Position numbers and translations under genes: made by a program. A stretch of 64,000 nucleotides of DNA from NCBI GenBank assembly GCA_051453625.1, contig JBOZIK010000001.1, positions 167,486,814 through 167,550,813 on the forward strand, written 5' to 3'. The DNA comes from Welwitschia mirabilis. Its lineage: Eukaryota; Gnetophyta; Gnetopsida; Welwitschiales. This document shows, piece by piece, positions 47,699 through 58,072 of this stretch (its first letter is position 1; each line of letters starts with the position of its first letter). The notes under the pieces were generated by a model, which saw only the letters and a program-made list of their open reading frames with translations, did not search any database and was not told the DNA's origin.

Positions 47699-48005
47699 TC
47701 TAAGAGAAAATCTGTGCATCTCCTCATTCTTCTTTCTTTCATTCATGTGTGGTTGAGGATTAGCCATAAAATCCTTTGAAGCTATGAAAGATTATTTAGT
47801 GAGCCTTAAAACTATTATTGGAAGCTAATATATGCTAGCTAAGGACAAGGAGTCTAAGGGGCTGAAGGGTTATATCTATCCATCATTAAATATCTTGCTT
47901 TTGTATTACATATCTACTTGTTTTATTTGCAGATTGTGAAGAACAAGGAAATTGGTTTTTAAAGATCTATTCACCCCTCTCTAAGGTCTATCCTCTACTT
48001 TCACC
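47699..48005 (+). repeat. Possible 3' end of a Copia LTR
   Basis: The segment gatctattcacccctctcta followed by aggtctatcc (about 47966-47996) resembles the characteristic ending of many plant Copia LTRs (xxATTCACCCCCCTCTxxGxxTAT). The next bases, cctatcataac, could be a decayed tRNA-Met primer site, but the match is poor and no partner LTR is present. It could be a solo-LTR piece lying in the LINE. Confidence 0.35.
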
Positions 48006-49390
48006 TATCATAACAAAAAGCCCTGAAAGTTTTAGAATTGAAGGCATATATGCTAAGGAAGAAAATCTGGATTCCTCGCATTGGCTTGGTCATTTAAGGT
48101 CTTCATAACCACCAATACTTCCTTCTCTTATTAAGAGTAATAGGCCAGTAATAATTAATTAAGGGCAAAATAGACATGGAACTTATTCTTTATCTCATTG
48201 TCTATTCTGCCCGGAATTCTTTTTGCAATACTATCTACTCATAACAATACTATTCCATTAACCATACATTTGTAAGCCCTTTTTATGTCTTTGCTATTAT
48301 AAATAATAAAGCTAGTACCTAGTTCCAAGCAGATTGTAAGGCCTGATTATGAGATTTTCTTCTTCTTCAGAGAATTTTCCTCTTTTAATATCTAGTCAGA
48401 GATAGTTCATCCACCTCAATTTGCAACTTTTGCCACACCTCTTTAGCCTAATTGTACCATGACAAAAACAATAACAATGCCATCACTATTATCTATAAAA
48501 TTTTAATACCTAAAACAATTCTGTTCATATAATCTTATGAAAGAAAATTAAAGAAATAAATGCAGAATCCTATTAAAATTTAAGGGAAACCTGCATTAAT
48601 GGGGAGGCTTCTCTAGTTCCCTTCACCACGTGAATGAATGTATGTGCAAAGAATTTGATCTTTCTCTGTCATTCACGCTTTATGGTTAAGGCCGACCTTA
48701 GAATAGCAAGACATTTTTCCCATGTCTTTGGTTGTTTAGCTTATGATTAATTATAGAAAAGGTAGAGCGATAAGACTTATAAGACCGAGATGGCAGAGCC
48801 AAGAGGGAAAGATGCTTATGTAGATGTTTTATTGTGAATTTTCGCTCATGTATTACATGAACAGGTAGTGAAAATGAACAAAGGTAAATAATGGAAAGGA
48901 CTTTCTAAAGGTGAGTGAAGGTGAGAAAAATTTGAACAGATTCCTTACCACTCATTATGCAATGCTTAGCCGAGTTTAATTCCACTACATATGTAAACTA
49001 TACATAAATCCTGCACCATTTTACCCTTTTTTCACTTGTGACAAATGATCCAAAAACGTAATGTTGTCTTTGCAAATATGAAATTATAATGCAAAAGCTA
49101 TGAAAAAATCAAATAATAAAACCCCATGGACCTTGAAATCCCTAAAATGAATTGATAAAACACTAGAAACCCTTGAAAGGTTTTAAACAGAAATAAAAAT
49201 CGATCGATAAAACCTATGAACCTTAGCAAACATTCAAGAATCGAAAACTCTCATTTGAGATGGGCAGTGAATGAGGAGAATAGAAACTGGTAAAGGAATG
49301 GAGGGCTTGACAGCTCGAAGGCAAGCTTGAATAAGAATGTGGTAAAGGGAAAGAGAAGTGGGGAATGCGATTTGATGTTTTTTTGAAGTG
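48006..49390. other. Sequence between the two LINE segments, origin unknown
   Basis: About 1.4 kb, less AT-rich than the window from about 48600 to 49380, with no LINE similarity. On the minus strand, 49380-49200 is a pyrimidine-rich leader-like tract, reminiscent of a plant 5' UTR, but no following exon was recognised. Confidence 0.35.
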
Positions 49391-49392
49391 GG

Positions 49393-49632
49393 TTTTTAAG
49401 GCGTTTGTTTTATAAACGCCTTAAAAATGAAAATGTTAAAGATATTTATAACAAACATAAGCCTTATTTTTAAGGTGTTTTTAAGTAAATGCTTTTATTA
49501 AAAATCGGAAAGTGCTTTTAAGGCATTTACTTAAAACAAACACCTTAAAGTTTCTTTCTACTCAAGGCATTTATTACAATAAATTCCTTAAAAAGCCTCA
49601 TACTTAAGGTATTTATTAAAATGAATGCCTTA
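49393..49632. repeat. Cluster of four related inverted repeats
   Basis: Hairpin 1 has perfect 14-bp arms 49393-49406 and 49414-49427 (tttttaaggcgttt / aaacgccttaaaaa). Hairpin 2 pairs about 49467-49497 with 49519-49549, imperfectly, over nearly 30 bp. Hairpins 3 (about 49564-49590) and 4 (about 49603-49632) use shorter versions of the same word, aaggcattta against taaatgcctt. Such clusters are common in the subterminal parts of plant DNA transposons, especially CACTA, but no transposase or terminal CACTA pair was confirmed. Confidence 0.8.
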
Positions 49633-49655
49633 ACAGCCTATGATTCTTATAGTTT

Positions 49656-50195
49656 TGGAGTATCTGTAAACTTAAAGTTAGTTATGAGAATCTTTTGATC
49701 CCATATGATGTTTGTGAAAAATTAGGGCATATTTCATCCAGACGTGTTCCTTTTAAAAAGATATGCTCCCATTATGGTAGAATGGGTTATTTAAGAGAAG
49801 AATGTATAAAACGGTTTGTTGACATTAAAGAAAAATAAAAGGAACTTGTACTTTTTATGAAAAGATCAGACATAATCAGAGCATATATTGGCATAAGCAA
49901 AAGAAGGAAAACTCAGCAAAAAGCCCTATGATTTTCTCCAAGAAAACTAAGGACATCAAGGATAAGAAGGTATAGGAAAGGGAATCCAGCCCCTTTCAAA
50001 CTCTTATGGAAGAAGAAGAAGACCCCCAATAACCACCAAATAAACCTCATGATATAAAAATTCAAATAAGGGGAAGACCCAGTAATAGAATCCTTCAAGA
50101 AAGGGAAATAACAAGGAATGTGACTAATAACTTCCAAGCTATGATTTAAGATACGCTTAGAAAAGGTCAAGCATCTAGAAAGGGCAAAAACACCC
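49656..50195 (+). pseudogene. LINE ORF1 C-terminal part (copy 2)
   Basis: Alignable with 44920-45465 of copy 1: ENLLIPYDVCEKLGHIS, RICSHYGRMGYLREECI (zinc knuckle with the first Cys retained, unlike copy 1), then the Lys-rich tail. It begins abruptly next to the hairpin cluster with no upstream DUF4283 part, so the copy is cut at its 5' side. Confidence 0.75.
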
Positions 50196-50198
50196 CCA

Positions 50199-53155
50199 AT
50201 GAATTGTCTTTTATGGAATTGCAAGGGATTAGGGTCCTCCTACAATATAAAAACCTTAAGAAATCTTATTAGTTAGTTTAATATTGATTTTTTTAATAGG
50301 AAATAAAAATAAAAAATGTATGAAAATAGAGAGTTTAGGGCAGCAATGGAATTTTCTTTTACTTATGCAGTTCAATGTAATTTAGGAGGCCTCATGATCT
50401 CCATGAAAAAGGAGGAAAATCTAATTAAGAGTAGCAAGAACCACATCACAATTTTTCTTAAGGAAGAGAGTTGAACTATAACAAACATCTATAGTTCTCA
50501 ATCAAGATACAGCCTCTATCTTAGAGGAATTATAGCAGATAGTGATAGATAAATCTAAATGGCTCATTATGGGGGACTTTAATCAATGTCTACACTATTA
50601 GAAAAAATTAGGGGATAATAACTAAAATTCTAGAGGAGTTTTTTCCTTAAAGATTTTTAACATGAAATACTCTTACAGATGTCCATATTACTAGATGTAA
50701 ATACACATGGTCTAATAGAAGGACAGGCAACAATCTGATTATTTTCATGATTGACAAAATCCTTACAGGCAAGGATGTAGCTAAGCTCACAATTGAATCC
50801 TATGGCCTGAACAAGATAGCTTCAGAAAAATCGTCCTATCAGACTCAGAGTAGGGATGATTGCACTCTGGAGAACCTTGTTTCACATTGAACGGTGGAGA
50901 AACTAGAATGTTGATGGAAAAAATATGGGCCCAGTATGATAGGACACAACTCATAACTTTTCTTTGCAAGGGCCTCAATACCTTAAAATCCCATGTAAAG
51001 GATTAGATAAAGAAAGATAAAGAAAGGTTTGAGTCCAAAGTAGAACCTAAGAAAAAAAATCCAAATAATCTAGGCTGAGAAGAAGAAGGGAGGAGTCTAA
51101 GATAACCTCCATAATAGGGAATATCAATGCCTATTATAACTCTAAGAAATAAATGAGATTAGGAAAATTATTGGAAAGAACATTCAAGGATAAAATGGCT
51201 TAAAGAAGGGAATAAGCATACCAAGTTTTTCTTCCAATAAGTTAATCAACACAAATTAGATAATAGGATCAGAAGGCTTATCATTAGATGCCAAATAACA
51301 GAAAATGAATAGAACATAGTCAAGTAAATGCAGTTCCATGTTATGAGAATTTGAAAATAAGATGATATAACCCCCAGCCTCATTCCGGAGAAGGAAAGAA
51401 TTTCTAATGAGGGCAACTCGCTGCTTATTAAACCCTTGAGTAGAGATGAAGTCTTATCTGTTGTTAGGTCTATGAAGAATAATAGAGCTCCTGGTCTCAA
51501 TGGTAGCTAGTTAAACTTTTCAAATATTATTTTTTCATATTGGGGGATAATATTCAAGACGTTATGTAGGATGTTCTTTACAACAAGTAAATTCTTAGGG
51601 AAATGAATAAAACCAAGCTAGTTCTTATCCCAAAAAAGAGGAATGCTAGCAAACTAGAGGATTTTAGATCTTTAGGTGTCTATAATATTCTTTATAGAAT
51701 TTTTGTAAAAATCACGGTTGGTCATATCGCCTCATGTTGTCCAAGGTAATTTCAGAGAATCAAGCCAACTTCATTCAATCTAGGTATATCCAAGACCAAA
51801 TCCTCTTGACTCATGAGATTATTCATTCTATTAAAAAACATAAATTTTCCCTTCTTATTACTAAATTAGATATTGTTAAATCTTATGATTCAGTTAGTTG
51901 GTAAGCGTTAAGAAGTATCCTTAGGAAAATTGATTTTCATCAAGAAATCATTAATATTTGGCTAGATATGTAAGCATTAGCCAAATTTAGTATGGAGGTT
52001 AACAATCATAGGTCAAATTTCTCTTTAGTAGGTCAAGGATTAAGATGAGGGGACCCTTTATCTCTATATCTTTTCTTCTTTGTGGATAAATATCTTATAG
52101 GTCTTCTTACAGAGTAATGGAGTTACAGAAATCAGAATTAAATGTCAAACTTTCATCAATAATCACTATGCAGATGATATTGTCATTATGATCAAGGGTT
52201 CATGTTAGCAAGCAAAAGCTATCAAGAATTCCATGAATCTTTTTGCAGTAGCTATAAGTCTTCATACTAACCAGAACAAGTCAAGAATATACACTTTGGA
52301 TCAAAACAATATTAGAGGGGATGAAATTGCTCAAATCCTGGATGTTAAATTAGGAGAACTATAGAATATCTACCTAGGAATTCTCCTTCGGAATTGGTAT
52401 AAGACCCTCACTTGGAACTATATCCTTAAGTCCATTCAAAGACAATGTAACTTTTAGTAAAGTAATTTTCTCTCATCCAAAGTAAAGATTATCTTTATAA
52501 ACTCATGTTTAATCTGCTCCTTCTGATATATAGCTTCAGTTATCACCCCACCCCCCTCCCCCCACCCCTGCTGAAGAATATTATTCAAAAAATTAATAGG
52601 ATCTTGAAGGAGTTCATATGGTCTAGAGGTAAAGACTAAATTCATCTTTGTAAATGGAAGATAATAGTCCACTCAAGAGAATTAGGAGGATGGAGGATTT
52701 AGAGACTAGAGGATTGTTTCCTTACTGGAGCTCACGGCATATTGAAAAGAATGAATGAATGAGGATAATCTTGGAGTGATTTGATCAATTACAAATGTTC
52801 AAATTAAAGAACTGATCAGGAAGAATCTTATCTAAGGAAGCATCTCAGCTTAGCTCAAAGATAACTACTAGAATTAAACATTTGTCATGCAGATCTACAA
52901 AATAAATTCTTTTAAAAAATATCAAAAATATGACTCCTATAAGAAATATTGGAAGGGTTAAATTCAAGAAAAAATTAGAGTTTTTGGTTGTCTAAAAGAT
53001 CACCATAGAGCTTTTACTAGAGATCAACTATGTAAGAGGGGTTTTCAAGTGGAAACAACCTGTCCTGTCTGCCAATCATGTTCTAAAACTATACATCACT
53101 TATTTCATCAATGCATTTGGAGTGAAGAATTAATAGTAGTACTACCAGACCTGTA
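50199..53155 (+). pseudogene. LINE ORF2 (copy 2): endonuclease, RT and zf-RVT
   Basis: ATG at 50199 gives MNCLLWNCKGLGS, with the Trp that is a stop in copy 1. Endonuclease: WLIMGDFNQCLH near 50560. RT: LLIKPLSRDEVLSVVRSMKN near 51420-51480, NKTKLVLIPKKRNASKLEDF near 51608-51665, and NNHYADDIVIMIK near 52160-52200, the intact YADD catalytic box. It continues past the point where copy 1 is lost (YLGILLRNWYKTLTWNYIL near 52370-52430). It ends with a zf-RVT-like segment, TCPVCQSCSKTIHHLFHQCI near 53058-53118 (family CxxCxxxxETxxHLFxxC). Frameshifts and stops disable it. A C-rich tract interrupts at about 52545-52568. Confidence 0.87.
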
Positions 53156-53310
53156 ATGTTTCTGACACCTACTTAAATGATGGTATTTCCTTGACTTATT
53201 AGAAGATTTAGAGAATCAAAAATGATTTTATTTTTAATAGCATTCTCTTACCATTTCCTTTAAATACTATTAGGAGGATTACATACTACCATACTTAAAT
53301 CAGACTTACA

Positions 53311-54507
53311 ATGGAAGTGACACCCACTGTTGAGTTATCCGATCCTAGTCTTTTTGAAGTTTGCTCAGAACTGTGGAACAAAGTGTAGGCTATGGAATCG
53401 GAAACCCTCCTAGGGTCTGATATCACCCCTTTGTATAGACATTGGATGGTACAGTGCACAACATATAGAAGAATTCCTATCAAAATAACTAAAGAATGCC
53501 TCTTTAAACTTTTGTAAATTCATGCAGCTAGAGAAAGAATCTCTTTTAGAGGTTAAGGGCAGCATGAAGCACTTCATTTCTTTATCGGTGGTATCCCTAA
53601 ATTACCTAGTGGATACATCATTCACAAGGCGCTACCGCCTCCATGGATCTTATGCATAGAACTAGTTGATTGATACTTCATCTAGTTTAGTTGTTACACT
53701 AAGCGCTCAGACATTTACTTTACATTTTTCAAAGCCCTAGACCTAGGGCTCTAGGTGAATTTACCTTTCTTTTTTGTTTAGGCCCTTCGATGGAACTCTT
53801 TTAGATATTTTGGATTAATTCTGATACTTTAGTGAGATGCTAATAAGATCAGGGCAAGAGAGGTCCCTTCTTCTCTTCTGCAGCACAGTCTCCATCAGAA
53901 TCCACCAAGAAGAACTCCTTAAAGAAATACCGCAATAGAAGGACCCCTTAATGGAATGAAAACATTGTGTAAGGTAGCCCCAGTTAGTGGGGGAACTCCA
54001 CCCTCAGACCACACAGAGGAAACAAATTTGTCCCCATCCTGGCAGGAGACAACTCAATAGATAGCCGAAGAGATAGCTAAGGATCCAGGTTAGGAACATC
54101 CACCATCCAATTCCTAGGAGCAAGGAAGGCAAAATCAGACCTCTCCTTAGCCAAAAAGGAGCCCTAATTCTACCTAGAATTCAACCACAAACTCTTCTTT
54201 AGCATAAATACAGCATAACCCTTAGGAGGATATTGATATGGACACTGCAAGATGGGAAGTTATGCTTGCAACAATCCATGGACTGAAGAGATGCCCCTTT
54301 GTCACATTATAAATCTCCCATAAAGCCCTTCCTTAAGCCATCAAGTTCAGCTACAGAAAAAAAGCTCTCAAACTCTATCCAGATAAAAATCAAGCAGATG
54401 CTAAAGAATTAAAAGAGATAAATGAGGCCTTTGAGATGTTATCTGATGAAATTAGTTACTTTTTACTAAAACACAACCATAATAATTTTTGTCATTTCTG
54501 TAGATAA
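53311..54507 (+). pseudogene. Post-RT frame of the LINE ending in a J-domain-like segment
   Basis: One frame runs 399 codons from ATG 53311 to TAA 54505 with about 19 internal stops, the majority TAG. Stop counts alone do not prove coding, but the wording is protein-like: DPSLFEVCSELWNKV, HEALHFFIGGIPKLPSGYII and HKALPPPWILCIELVD near 53563-53670. A Pro/Ser/Gln-rich middle follows. The last part, 54337-54450, reads AIKFSYRKKALKLYPDKNQ, then ADAKELKEINEAFEMLSDE, closely matching helices II-III of DnaJ J-domains (xIKKAYRKxALxxHPDKN...FxEIxEAYExLSDE). The invariant His of HPD, needed to stimulate Hsp70, is Tyr (CAT to TAT). J-domains bring Hsp70 to clients. The frame may be an extra LINE gene or captured host exons. 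Confidence 0.6.
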
Positions 54508-54844
54508 TACTAATCCTTCACATTTTATGTCTTTTCTATAGTCTAAGTTAAGTTTTGTCATTTCTAGTATTCTAGGGCATTTTTGCTCTTAGTATATTAG
54601 TCGGTAATTATTCCTAGCTGTTAATGCATAACACTCTTATAAATAGTCAATTTCCCATCATTAGTCTATTTTCCCAGGGGCACTTTTACCCCCAGTTTTG
54701 TTCTATTTCCAGTCAATTTTTAAACTTCTAATGAAATGTGTTTTCTTTCTCCAAATAGTTTAAAATTCCTATTAAGTTAGGGCATCATCACCTCCCCAAT
54801 GTAAATTTTCTAGTTTAATATACTTTACTCTTTATTCAAAAAAA
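54508..54844 (+). other. LINE 3' untranslated end and A-rich tail
   Basis: T-rich untranslated sequence ending tactctttattcaaaaaaa just before the 3' target-duplication copy. Confidence 0.7.
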
Positions 54845-55130
54845 GAGGTTCAGTGATGTAGTTTCTTACTGGCAATGACACTAGCACTTCATCTCAACTA
54901 GATTACCTCTCGTAAGAGACTATTACTTAATTATCTTTAAGTAGTCTAAATCTAGTTTCAAAAAATCATACATCATATTCCAAAAATTTCTCTACATGAT
55001 ACATTATGATGTATGTGTTTAGTAAGGTTGAGATTCTCTTCATAGTAATTTAGTTAAAATCTTATTGTTTGAATTTTAAATGGTATTTAAAAATTACTAT
55101 ATAGAGTGGATTTATTATTAACATACATAC

Positions 55131-55183
<53 letters not shown>

Positions 55184-55590
55184 AGTTATCATTCTTTTAG
55201 AAAATTTAATTTGCTCTTTTAAAATGATAATGCATCTATCTAGAAGCTTTTTTCCACTAAACCGAGTTAAAACTGTCAAATAGTCAAATCTTCAATAACA
55301 TCATAACATTAAAATCAAGTGTAATCATCTTATTCAAATTTAGTCAAATCTAATTAAATTGTTAAGACTCAGTCAACATCAAAGCCTCAAACTCAGTCCA
55401 ACTTAGTTAAACCCCATCAAAGTTAACTTCGTCAAAGTTAGTCAACCATACTCACTAGAGTCAAGCTCAGTCAAACTAGATCAAAATGTCAAATCTAGTT
55501 TGAACTCATTCAAATTGTTATTAATCTAATTAAATCACTCATTATTGCATGACATTAGAACTAATCCACTGTTTATGGAAAAAATCATAA
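54845..55590 (+). repeat. Terminal copy B, right piece (probable 3' LTR of outer element)
   Basis: Continues copy A from 20484: gaggttcagtgatgtagttt, cttcatctcaactagatta, catacatcatattccaaaaa, a longer (TA)n tract (55131-55176), tggatttagttatcattctt, then many agtcaaa words and the same end (atggaaaaaatcataaac). It fills the bases hidden by the 10-N gap in copy A. Confidence 0.75.
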
Positions 55591-58059
55591 ACACTAATGA
55601 ACTATCATTTTTAGTCTCTTATGGATTTGGTTTTTGTCTCAATCAAATCCCCATTCCTGGCACATGCAAAAAGCATCATATTCCAATCAATCAGAGTTTT
55701 TCAAGGCATTTCTCAAATAGCTTTCTTGTCTTATTAATTTGCATAACTTGCAAATAGGTAGAAATAATCACAATTCAAGAGAGTAGATTTCTTACACTCT
55801 CAGGTATCTCACTGAAGATATTTCTTTTTTGGCCAAGATTACCTATGTGGTAGTAGCTTATAATAATAGCAGTTTAAGAAATGAAAGCATTTTAGCACAT
55901 TTTATCTAAATCCACTCAGTCTCTACTCATCTTATTGCTCTTTGAGTATCCTATAAACAAAGCACTCTAGTAGTGAATGCATTCAACCTTGAGTGAATCT
56001 AGTAATTCATCAAGTAACTTTTAGGAATCCTTCATGCATTTCATCAAATTTTATATCTAGATGATAGAGAACAATTTTAAGCTTTGGTTAGCTTCTGAAA
56101 TAGTTCACCATGAGCTAGTAGTTTTTACAAGCTCAGCTCTAGAGGCATTGAGTTATGCTACTCAAGGATGTTAAAGCAAAAGACAATCCACTGTAGCAAT
56201 GTTAATGTGAAAGCTACAAAGCATCAAGGGATGAGGCTGAAGCATCATCATTGGTGGTGCTTGCAGTGCTCCACCATTGCTAAAGCCTAAGCATGCTTTA
56301 GTCTAGGGTGTTTGTTTCAAGCTTTAACTACAAACTAAGATGTCTTTGAATGTTGAAATATTCATGAAACATTTAATCTACTCATTCATTTCTACCTCTA
56401 TTTTCGGCTTCCTAAAAGAATTGCTAAGCACTCTGAGTCATGTTATCCTAACTGCTTTCAAGAAACCTATACCAATTATCATTATCCTTATCTTTTAAAA
56501 TTGCTTTAAGAGATCATGGCTTCAATCTTTAATATCAGCATGAGGTTAATCTTCTAAAGTTATTAATAGAAATTCTTCCCAACTGAATGTAAGAAGCAAC
56601 CTTCAGGCATTGGAAACTATAGGTTGAGAAAAAAAGACACATTAACTGAACTTCTAGCAAAATAATGAATGTATGTTATTGCTTCAATGGGATTTACATC
56701 CCCTCCTTCTAAATAGAACCAATGTAACTTAATTTAAAATGCACAATGCAATCTTTAATTCTATAACTTGGCTAAGAACATCCCTAAGATGGTTCTAACA
56801 TTGCTTATTACACTTCTTCCTAATACCTTATTTGCAATCATTGATTTTTGGAGCTTAAATAACATCATTCATAAAGGAGGTATTTACATCCAGTGTCACT
56901 CTTAACCAATGTATCTATGTAATAATTTGAATATTACTAGCATTCTCTAGAAAATTCTTCCACACTAGGTGATGGCCAAAGTGTGTACTAAAAATGGAGT
57001 CTAGAATCACCAACCATCCAATTCTTTAACTACTATTTATTCTTCATCATTTAGAAAATAAAATTTTCACTTTTCTTGCTTTGCAATATTTTCTACTTGC
57101 ATTTTCAATCTCTATAAATCTTTAAAGGATCCCTTGTTCTACCTAAAGGTTCCTTCCTTTTAATGAGCTCTCCCTTACTTATTCATTCTCGTCGATAACT
57201 CCGAAAGAATAAGAACCATGATGGACATCTCTTCTCCTCTGTATTTGTCAGTGAGGTGTAAAAATTGATTTATAGAGGTGAGAAACCACCGTCCTCTAGA
57301 TGACCCTTTTGAGAGTCATCTCCTTAGAATTGCTTTAAAGGTGCATTCATTTATGTTTTATGTTAATGGTAGATTCTTATTGAAGATATCTTCTCTCTTT
57401 TTTTTTTTTTTTTTATTTAATTGCTTCTCCAACTTCTTCATCATCTATCATTCACTTCTTTATCTTCCATTAATATCCTTATGCATCCCTCTACCTTGCA
57501 CACACACATATATATAGTTTACTTTTTATGTACATACTCATGTACCTATTATTTATTATGCTTTCTTTGAAGTATTCTAGCATACATGAAAAAGTATTCT
57601 TAAGAACTAAGCAGCATCAGGTTTAGAGATTAATAAATGCAATAAAAATATAAATAATTAGTTCATCATTGGGGTGTATTTTCTATCAGCATAAAAGATA
57701 TGAAGATCTAAAATTAAGAAGTTACACAAGCTAAAGTAACTAATGTGTTCAACAGTAAAAATTATTGAAGCATCACAACATCACTACAGAATTTATTGCA
57801 TGCCTACTATAACAATTAAAAAGACATCAACAAAGGCCATCTATAAGATCATTAAACAAGGATATAAATGAAACACACATTTAAAATTTCATACTTTGAT
57901 TAAACCAAGTTTAAATTCATCATACAGATAAATGTGAAATAATAATAATAACAAAGATTCTACATAAAATTTGAGGTATTACAATGTATCAAGATTATGT
58001 GGATGTAAGCCTCCTAAGGAGCATTATGGGATTATAGGACTAGTATAACTACAAAACAC
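55591..58059. other. Non-coding stretch right of the tower
   Basis: Less AT-rich than most of the window, with a T17-type run near 57400 and short (CA)n/(TA)n near 57500. No protein motif seen; frames at 55545-55757 and 57278-57517 are short and unlike any family I know. Confidence 0.45.
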
Positions 58060-58072
58060 TAGAATCAGAGCC
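58060..58072 (+). other. Possible tRNA-Met primer-binding site of an LTR element
   Basis: tagaatcagagcc differs at two positions from tggtatcagagcc, the usual plant initiator-tRNA-Met primer site, and is followed 18 bases later by an ATG (atggctagtac). If real, an LTR ends just before it, but no partner LTR or gag was found. Confidence 0.35.

Larger units (their letters stand above)
44086..54844 (+). mobile_element. L1-like LINE unit with an internal duplication, inserted in terminal copy B
   Basis: Bounded by gagatttagtga (44074-44085) and gaggttcagtga (54845-54856), 10 of 12 identical and differing only by transitions. The right end carries an A-rich tail (tattcaaaaaaa), as expected for target-primed LINE insertion. 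Inside are two same-strand copies of the LINE middle: ORF1 end to RT at 44920-47598 and again at 49656-52320, roughly 85% alike by eye, separated by about 2 kb of unrelated sequence. Removing the extra segment leaves about 6 kb, a normal full-length plant L1. Confidence 0.75.
20335..55590 (+). mobile_element. Outer Tat-like Ty3/gypsy element, twice interrupted
   Basis: The parts in order are terminal copy A, gag (21.84-22.44 kb), protease (23.5 kb), RT (25.1 kb), RNase H with a second archaeal-type RNase H (25.6-26.2 kb) and integrase (26.46 kb onward, interrupted at 27380). Integrase resumes at 40433, followed by a 3' region and terminal copy B, which a LINE unit splits. Removing the two insertions (13.05 and 10.76 kb) leaves about 11.4 kb, a normal size for Tat elements. 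The duplicated RNase H is the lineage's hallmark. The integrase continuity is strong; the claim that copies A and B are its LTRs rests on position and orientation. Confidence 0.72.

Noticed and set aside
49393-49632. CRISPR-like array
   Set aside because: Only four unequal, imperfect hairpins with no uniform repeat-spacer spacing, in a eukaryotic genome.
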